A stretch of DNA of 64,000 nucleotides, from NCBI GenBank assembly GCA_018296165.2, contig JACKQL020000093.1:1-64000 (forward strand), in the 5' to 3' direction. Below the pieces are notes generated by a model. That model was not told the origin of the DNA. It did not search any database and saw only the letters and a list, made by a program, of their open reading frames with translations. Both the position numbers and the translations under genes were made by a program. Every line of letters starts with the position of its first letter. Position 1 is the first letter of the stretch. This DNA comes from Termitomyces sp. T153. Taxonomy: Eukaryota; Basidiomycota; Agaricomycetes; Agaricales; Lyophyllaceae. Shown here in pieces: positions 57,610-64,000 of this stretch.

Positions 57610-59833
57610 ATGTCTGACGTGCGTCGTGCAAGATAATCATCACCAACTTAGACACTAACAAAAATCAGGCAAATACTCTCAAGGACCAAGGGAACAAGGC
57701 CTTTGCGGCCAAAGAATGGGACAGGGCGATCGATCTGTTCTCGCAAGCTATTGCAATTGATCCCACAAATCACGTCCTCTTCTCAAATAGGTCTGCGGCC
57801 AAAGCTGGGAAGAAGGACTGGGATGGTGCTCTTGCAGATGCGGAAGAGGTATGTTGAGACGATTGTCGGATCACATGTATTTATTCAGCGTCGTAAATCC
57901 AGACCGTCAAGTTGAATCCGACCTGGGGAAAGGGTTGGGCGCGTAAGGGTGCTGCTCTTCATGGCGCGAAGAAGTATGATGAGGCGATTGCCGCTTACCA
58001 GAGTGGCTTGGCTGTTGAGGACAGTCCTGTTCTTCGTAGAGGTCTTCAGGAAGTCCAGGATGCCAGAGGTAAAACTTGCTGACCATATCTTTGGGGGTGC
58101 TTCGCTCACCTATCCACGTAAAGCCTCTGAGGATGCTGGTCCTTTCGCCAAAATGTTCTCAGATCCAAACCTTCTAGGCAAACTCGCTGCCAACCCAAGG
58201 ACCTCCAAGCATTTGGCCGACCCTGCTTTCGTCCAGAAGGTAAATCGGTTTCAAATCTACGCAAATTTTATCTAGAAATCTTTTTTATAGATTCAGATGT
58301 ATCAAAAGAATCCACAACTTGCATCAACGTAAGAAGTCCATGATCATCAATTCCACTTTTGACCCATGACCCATTAGAGCACTTGAGGATCCTCGTATGA
58401 TTGATGTCCTGGGAGTGGCTCTTGGTATTGACATGCAAGGCTTTACTAGACCCGAAGGGTCCGATGAGCTTCCTCCAGAAGTGAGCTCTCAAACTCAGTC
58501 GCGGCCCTCACCCGCTACTACTTCTAAACCCAAGCCTGAACCTGCACCTGCACCCCCTCCTGCTGAAGAGGATGTTGAGATGACAGAAGACGACGATGAG
58601 GAAGCAAAGGCTAAGAAGGAGGCTCTAGCGGCCAAGGAAGCAGGAGGCACTGCCTACAAGGCGAAGAATTTCGAAGAAGCCGCGACATTGTATCAAAAAG
58701 CTTGGGACCTCTGGCCAAAAGATTTGACTTTCCTCACTAATCTCAGTGGTGCGCCATATATGCCCACCAAAGCATCAGATCATTACTCACTCAATTCCAG
58801 CTGTGTACTTCGAGCAGGGTGATTATGATAAAGCTCTTGAGACATGCGAGAAAGCTGTTGAGGAAGGGCGAGAAGTAATTTGGTTATTCTGCATTCTAAT
58901 TACCACGGCTCAACAACACTCGACTAGATTCGGGCAGATTACAAGTTAATTGCCAAAGCTTACGGTCGTGCTGGCTCGGCCTATCTCAAGAAAGACGACC
59001 TCACTTCCGCCATCAAGTACTTCAACAAATCTCTGACCGAGCACCGCACGCCAGACATCCTTAACAAACTGCGGGAAGCTGAGCGCATGAAGCAGGACGC
59101 CGACCGACAGGCATACATCGACCCTGAAAAGAGCGCCGTCGCACGCGAGGAGGGCAATGCTCAATTCAAAGCAGGCGACTTCGTTGCCGCCGTCAAGTCA
59201 TACACGGAGAGTATCAAGCGGGACCCTTCCGACGCGCGCGGATACAACAACCGTGCAGCAGCGTACACTAAACTCGCTGCCTTGCCTGAAGCTCTCAAGG
59301 ATGCCAATGAGGCTATCAAGATCGATTCCAAGTTCGGTAAGTCAAATTCCTCGTACTAGCTCCTTACTCTAAATCCACGATTACCAAACCAGTCAAGGCT
59401 TACATCCGCAAATCGAATATCCTGTTTTCGATGCGCGAATACACGAAGTCTCTTGAAGCTATTCAGGAGGCGCGTGATGTCGATGAGGAGCATAAGCATA
59501 CTTCGGAGATCCAACAGCAGGAGTTCAAGGTGCAACAAGCCATCTTCAGCCAACGTGGTGAGGAGACGCAGGAACAGACTCTTGAGCGTGCCATGCGTGA
59601 TCCTGAGGTGGCGGTGGGTTACTTTCTCCTGTCTGCCGGACATGGAACTCAACTTTTTTTTATCCTTCTTCCCCTTTTTCACTATGTAGGGCATCATGAA
59701 TGACCCCATCATGCAGCAAATTCTTCAACAGGCACAGACGGATCCCAAAGCACTGCAGGATCACATGAAGAATCCTGTGGTCAGGTCTAAGATTCAGAAA
59801 CTCATCAATGCGGGTATTATCAGGACCAGATAA
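57610..59833 (+). CDS. STI1: Hsp70/Hsp90 co-chaperone STI1 (Hop), 575 aa
   Basis: Cytosolic adaptor that hands clients from Hsp70 to Hsp90. Ten exons: 57610-57618, 57669-57848, 57903-58068, 58124-58239, 58291-58328, 58378-58748, 58801-58874, 58928-59336, 59393-59613 and 59690-59833, total 1728 nt. Domain order is the family's: TPR1 (NTLKDQGNKAFAAKEWDRAI, FSNRSAAKAG), DP1 (DPNLLGKLAANPRTSKHLAD, DVLGVALGIDMQG), an acidic-Pro linker, TPR2A (KEAGGTAYKAKNFEEAATLY), TPR2B (REEGNAQFKAGDFVAAVKSY, NNRAAAYTKLAALPEALKDA) and DP2 (GIMNDPIMQQILQQAQTDP, VRSKIQKLINAGII). TPR carboxylate-clamp Lys/Asn/Arg positions are present. The first coding exon is only nine bases (M-S-D). Confidence 0.96.
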
Positions 59834-60100
59834 ACATTTAGACACTTAGGCAAATTGCGCATCTTGTAAATTCCATCTCTTTTTGCAATGTCGATGACGA
59901 TGTAGGATACAATCTGAAATGAATACACAATGACATACACTAGCCAATGTAATACAAACGTGAACCTTTTGATTTTCGGGGACGGTTCTGTGCAGCTCGA
60001 ACTATTCCATTCAATTGCAATCCAACCAATCATAAGATGCACGATGGAAAATCCACATATAATGCAGGAGTGACCTATCTCTCATATCAGCTTGTCCTCA
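59834..60100. other. Short convergent intergenic, STI1 and APM3
   Basis: 267 bp holding both 3' ends; nothing else seen. Confidence 0.6.
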
Positions 60101-61975
60101 TTACCACCTCCACTCTACTTTTCCAACTGATCTACCTCGAACACCTTTGTAAGGTTTGTACACTTCCCCTGTCATTTTGAGCTGCTCTACTTTGAGTGCG
60201 GAAAATGTGTGAGACTGAATCTCGAACCGAATTTGCATCGCATGAGAAGGGCGAGGCGCAGGGATTCTGTTCCACTATCCGTCGGCCCTGGGCTCTCATA
60301 CAACAGATAAACAGCTTACAATGTAGTAAACGAACCGCGAAGGCTCCAAGAACTTGAAGGAGACACCAGAGGAATCTCCCATCGTAGGATCTGAATAGGA
60401 CAACTGAGATATCTGGAATGGCAGGAGTTCGAGAGATCTATTTACCTTTTTGTTCGAGTCAAAAGCCCAAGATGCTCCTACACCTTCCACACCTCTTCCA
60501 TATCGATCCGCTGCACCTCCTCGAGCTGTAACGCACTTTATCCCGCCGGCACCCTCTCCAAGATGTAACTCTGCCACTAGATTTTCGATATTCCGCGTCG
60601 AGAGACGAGAGGTGAGAGTGATATTGAAGTTCCCTGACAGACACGTGAGTTCTATGAAAGATTCATCCAAGGTACGTGACTAAAAGTTTATGTACCTCCA
60701 TTTCCTTCGAGCTCGACAGCCGGTTTGAGCGTAAAGGGAAGAGCTACATGGTCGCGTACCAGATTAAGCGGAGGAGTCGTTGCAGGAACCGTCGTATTGG
60801 AAAAACGAGCAGACGCAGATGCCTGATTCGGCGCGTAGCGATATTCTGCCAGTACAAATCGGCCATCCGGTGGAATGAAAGATAAAATCTTGGAGTCTGA
60901 CCAGCGCTTCAGCCTACACGAGATTAGTTGAAATCGAGTGGTAAATGATACTTGTGCGTACGAACCTCACGCAGGGATGGAAAGCACAGTCCGCCAAGAC
61001 TTGCGGGTTTGCGAACGACAACTGGCAATCAGGCGTGCCTTCGATGAAAGTCTTCAGATACTGAAACAAGAAGAAAGAAGCTGTGCAGACCTGATAACCT
61101 GCAGTTTGTCTCTATCGTGCCTCGTACTGTACTCAAAAGTGTGGTACCATTCCTAAGGAACGCATTAGGAGTGGATCAGTGAGAAACCTGATTGCGACAC
61201 GGACCGATTGACAATGGCTTTAAGCTCTTCTACCATGTCGAAGTAAATTTCATTGCTCGCGTATCGTAACCCAGCCTTTCTCCAGGGTATCGGAGACGAA
61301 AATGGACCGCTTCCGAGTCCAGATCCCGAGTTGATAGACGAGGTGATATTTGCACCCGCGACGCTGAGGAGTTTGGTCAGAAGAGACGGTGGTAGAACGA
61401 TATCACGCAATGCATTCGAAGATGTGGTTAGAGGATATCCTCCGGAGTCAAGAGTTTCTTCAAGAAGCTGTGGTCAATCAGCAAATGAATGGAAGTTCGA
61501 GCAAGAAATGTTACCTGATATACAACGTCAAAATTATCCTTCAAAGTGGCAGCAGACACGCTGCCAAAGTATTCATTGAGGATATCAATGAAAGCTTGAA
61601 TGAAAGAAAACGCGAATAGTGGATCCACTTGTGAAATGTAGGATGAGCCTCGTCCCGCAAGGACAAACCAGTTTAAGACAGACCGTCGCCACTAACCGGA
61701 CACAAAATTCTAATATCACCGCATTTTACGTGGCAGCAAGCAGCAGCAGAGACGGTATTGTATGGGGACACGTAAATGACAGGATCAACGTCGCCAGGGG
61801 TCTTGGCGAGAGCATTGTTGAGCGCGTCAATATGTAGAAGAGGGTATGACGGTGGCGTCGATCGAAAACCGGACTGAATGATGGGACGACTATTTCATCC
61901 GTCAGAAAGGCGCTATGATGTGTGGAATAGGACGTACCCAGTATTGTCCACGATTATGAGCCCATCGATGGCCAT
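60101..61975 (-). CDS. APM3: AP-3 adaptor complex subunit mu, 471 aa
   Basis: Medium chain of the AP-3 coat that carries cargo from Golgi/endosome to vacuole. Ten exons: 61938-61975, 61684-61889, 61515-61627, 61205-61467, 61091-61152, 60966-61038, 60696-60913, 60446-60651, 60320-60390 and 60101-60266, total 1416 nt. The N-terminal longin-type domain shows MAIDGLIIVDNTGRPIIQSG, IRILCPVSGDVDPLFAF and LKDNFDVVYQLLEETLDSGG. The mu-homology domain shows NEIYFDMVEELKAIVNR, FHPCVRLKRWSDSKILSFIP, PDGRFVLAEYRYAP, RPSHAMQIRFEI and the C-terminal YKPYKGVRGRSVGKVEWRW, diagnostic for AP-3. Exon 8-9 has a decoy: reading through 60413-60445 stays open but loses the conserved ILRWEIP block, so the acceptor at 60391 is used. 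Confidence 0.94.
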
Positions 61976-63491
61976 GGAAAAGTACTATTGAGAACTAGTG
62001 TTTGTCTGTGTATAGAGTCGCGGCCAGGCATTCTTTTTTTCCGATTCGTTGGTTCTCTTGACTCCCTTGTCAATTCTAGCATCAGCTCATTGTCATTTTT
62101 GGCAATGTTTCTCCGACACATGTCAGTAAAATGAAATAACGATGGAGCGACAAGCTTACTATCGCAAGTGTCGAGGTTATTTCGTAGCGCATAATCCAAC
62201 TTTATGTCCCGCAATTTGGCTTGACTTGCAGGCAGCACTGCTTGCCCCCCTGCTGCTAGCCACTGCTGCAGAGTCTTTGCATTGGATGTTGATATTCCTC
62301 TCGACTTGATGTTCTTCCTCGAGTGAAACACTCGAAGCTTGTGATAACTTGGGACTTTCACAAAAAATTTCATTCTATTTACTATCCTCTATCGAAACGC
62401 GACTATTCAGAGCTTGATCAGTCTGTAATACAGGGATCCTTCGAATTTTCATCTCTTCTCTCGATTTTGCGCTTCACAGCATCTGAGGGTTGTATATATA
62501 ACGAAGTCGTCCTATGGTTTAGGTCGATAGCACTGCAGATTGGGGAATCCGAATGTTTGTCCTTGGAATATTAAGCTGATGCTAATTTTTGGAATGACTT
62601 TAATCTTAGCAGTCTGCACAACGCAGACAACTGAGCCTGCAATGTGCATCGATCATCACATCTTCTCTCGCTGGAGTTGAAAGTGTCTTCTACAATCACA
62701 GCACCCTTCGCACTATTCTCATCATGCTTCGCATCTTAAACCTCTCCAACAATTGTGGTCAAGAAGGCTCCAACTATGGGAGGCATTTATTGGCGAAAAA
62801 TGTGTTTATTTCGACGAGCTGTTGAGCGACAAACATTATGCTAGCCCTTCGTCGAGTGAACATGATATTTCCTGGTGCAACAATCAGCGGACTACTGGAG
62901 CTCTCTTCGCTTGGCTATCAATGGGTGGCGACTATCTGATAGATGAGGAGCATCAATCGACGTCTTCATGTCAGCTCGGGTAAGTTAAGCTCGTTCTCCT
63001 ATGAGAAACACAAATGTGACCCTTTCTTCTAGTGCGAAATGTTTGACGCAAGGTTCAGCTGATTATTCTTCTGGTGACTCAGTACAAGGGGTTAGTGGTG
63101 TGCAAGATACCAGTACTCCAGTACACCTATCCCATTCTCTTAATGTTCTGAGTGCCACGCTGTCTTCATTTGCTCTTGCTCATTCCTTTTATTTCAACAT
63201 CCAGTCTTGGCAAATACCAAGGTAGTCACACTTTTATGATCAAAATTCCCCGGCAGGTAATGTATGTGTAACTTGGAATCATATAATGGATAGATTGCGC
63301 TGTCTTTTAGTATAACTGTCAAGTTTGAACAACTTTTCCAGCCATAGTCTGAAAGCTTGACTTCAATCCGTGCAACGACTTGAATTTGTGTATATGAAAT
63401 GCATAAGTAGTGACTATTCTTGACGCGCACGGTTAGATATGGCTAGGCGGCACCATATATGTATCCGACCTTCTGAGCAAAGTCCAAAATA
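61976..63491. other. Intergenic upstream of APM3
   Basis: About 1.5 kb, promoter of APM3 and 3' flank of the reductase gene. Short open frames only, with no recognised domain. A plus-strand patch near 62750-62985 has mild coding look but no motif. Confidence 0.4.
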
Positions 63492-64000
63492 TTACTGAGG
63501 CGATGCCCAAGACCAGTTCAGATACCCAGCTTTCGAAAATATATCCCGAACGACGCCTTCAGTCTTCTTTCTATCTTCGGATCCACCATCCTGCATTTCT
63601 CTCCACACTCTAACGCACTCATGCACCTCTTCCGGTGTACTAAACCCGACAACAAGTGGTGTTTTCCCACGTACTGACCCCGTGTTCCGAATAGCGTATC
63701 CAAGCGCTAGATTGGGCAGACCGTCCGGCCAGACGCCAGCTGCTACTTTGACTACCGCTTTCATTTCTGCTGGTGCAGGATGCCAAGGTGGCGGGGACGA
63801 TGTAAGAAGACCCATACTAAATGGCGAGGCTGCAAGCAACTGCTTGACCTTTGCACGCTCCCTTAGTTCTGGCGCGAACTGTATGAACGTGTCGTTCTGC
63901 AGCGTCAAGTGAGAATACGACAAGATGATGTCCACAGGCTTGAAGGGTGGGGTGTGTAGGATCAGGAGAGCCAGACGTAAAAGAGTAGGTAAGGGATAAC
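63492..64000 (-). CDS. Aldo/keto reductase, C-terminal part (5' end outside window)
   Basis: The frame is open from the right edge to a stop at 63492-63494. It shows the C-terminal half of a TIM-barrel reductase: PFKPVDIILSYSHLTLQND, RAKVKQLLAASPFSMGLL, WHPAPAEMKAVVKVAAG, LPNLALGYAIRNTG, TPLVVGFSTPEEVHECVRVW and a short C-terminal helix. The pattern fits the L-galactose/D-arabinose dehydrogenase (ARA2-type) branch, whose products feed ascorbate-like erythroascorbate synthesis in fungi. The nucleotide-binding and catalytic Tyr/Lys/His parts lie partly outside, so the substrate assignment is provisional. Confidence 0.8.
   Translation of the reverse strand, partial: YPLPTLLRLALLILHTPPFKPVDIILSYSHLTLQNDTFIQFAPELRERAKVKQLLAASPFSMGLLTSSPPPWHPAPAEMKAVVKVAAGVWPDGLPNLALGYAIRNTGSVRGKTPLVVGFSTPEEVHECVRVWREMQDGGSEDRKKTEGVVRDIFSKAGYLNWSWASPQ

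Noticed and set aside
60413..60445. 33-nt intron or retained segment in APM3
   Set aside because: Both readings lose the conserved ILRWEIP block. Using the acceptor at 60391 gives a normal 55-nt intron and the expected protein.
62753..62983. Plus-strand 76-codon frame in the APM3 upstream region
   Set aside because: No ATG at its start, no motif, no splice-supported extension.

Overview
This window comes from a filamentous basidiomycete (Agaricomycete-type) nuclear genome. The genes are broken by many 45-60 nt introns with GT-AG ends, some exons are only 5-10 nt long, and the gene set is fungal: Zn2Cys6 regulator, FlbA-type RGS protein, UDP-xylose synthase, STI1, AP-3 mu, RPL3 and bystin. 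No viral, plasmid or bacterial segment was seen.

Bases 1-11116 are a head-to-tail array of three Helitron-type rolling-circle transposons. Copy 1 enters from the left edge and carries a nearly complete Rep (HUH endonuclease) plus PIF1 helicase gene. Copies 2 and 3 are internally deleted: each has its own N-terminal region fused to the last part of the helicase. Each copy ends in an array of about 59-bp units that can each fold into a hairpin (9, 6 and 5 units), then a 38-nt terminal hairpin, then CTCG. In the two internal junctions the next copy begins directly with TC, as expected for Helitron ends. In-frame TGA codons stand where Arg is expected, and several differences between copies fit CpG-to-TpG decay. 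The helicase sequence is visibly poor in CpG compared with the host genes.

From 11.9 to 24.7 kb lies compact housekeeping DNA: a large mitochondrial-type PPR protein with an expanded repeat linker (-), ribosomal protein L3 with a 10-nt microexon (-), a dienelactone hydrolase/SnoaL-like fusion (+), bystin/ENP1 (-) and UDP-glucuronate decarboxylase UXS1 (+). ENP1 and UXS1 share a 158-bp divergent promoter.

From 25.6 to 29.1 kb are an alpha/beta hydrolase with a probable frameshift (-) and an unrecognised coiled-coil protein (-). A 3.5-kb gene-poor stretch precedes an RGS protein with DEP domains (+), followed by a membrane cytochrome-b5/MAPR-like protein (+), a small unknown protein (-), the nucleoporin NUP160/120 (+) and a Zn2Cys6 transcription factor (-). 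Another gene-poor 4.1 kb leads to an intronless PARG-like macrodomain protein (+).

The right end holds a Cys-rich single-pass membrane protein (-), the Hsp90 co-chaperone STI1 (+) with a heat-shock element in its promoter, AP-3 subunit mu (-) and the 3' part of an aldo/keto reductase (-) that runs off the edge.

Most host gene models were built by hand from splice signals and reading-frame continuity, and their exon lengths sum to whole codons. Family names come from recognised motifs and not from a database search.
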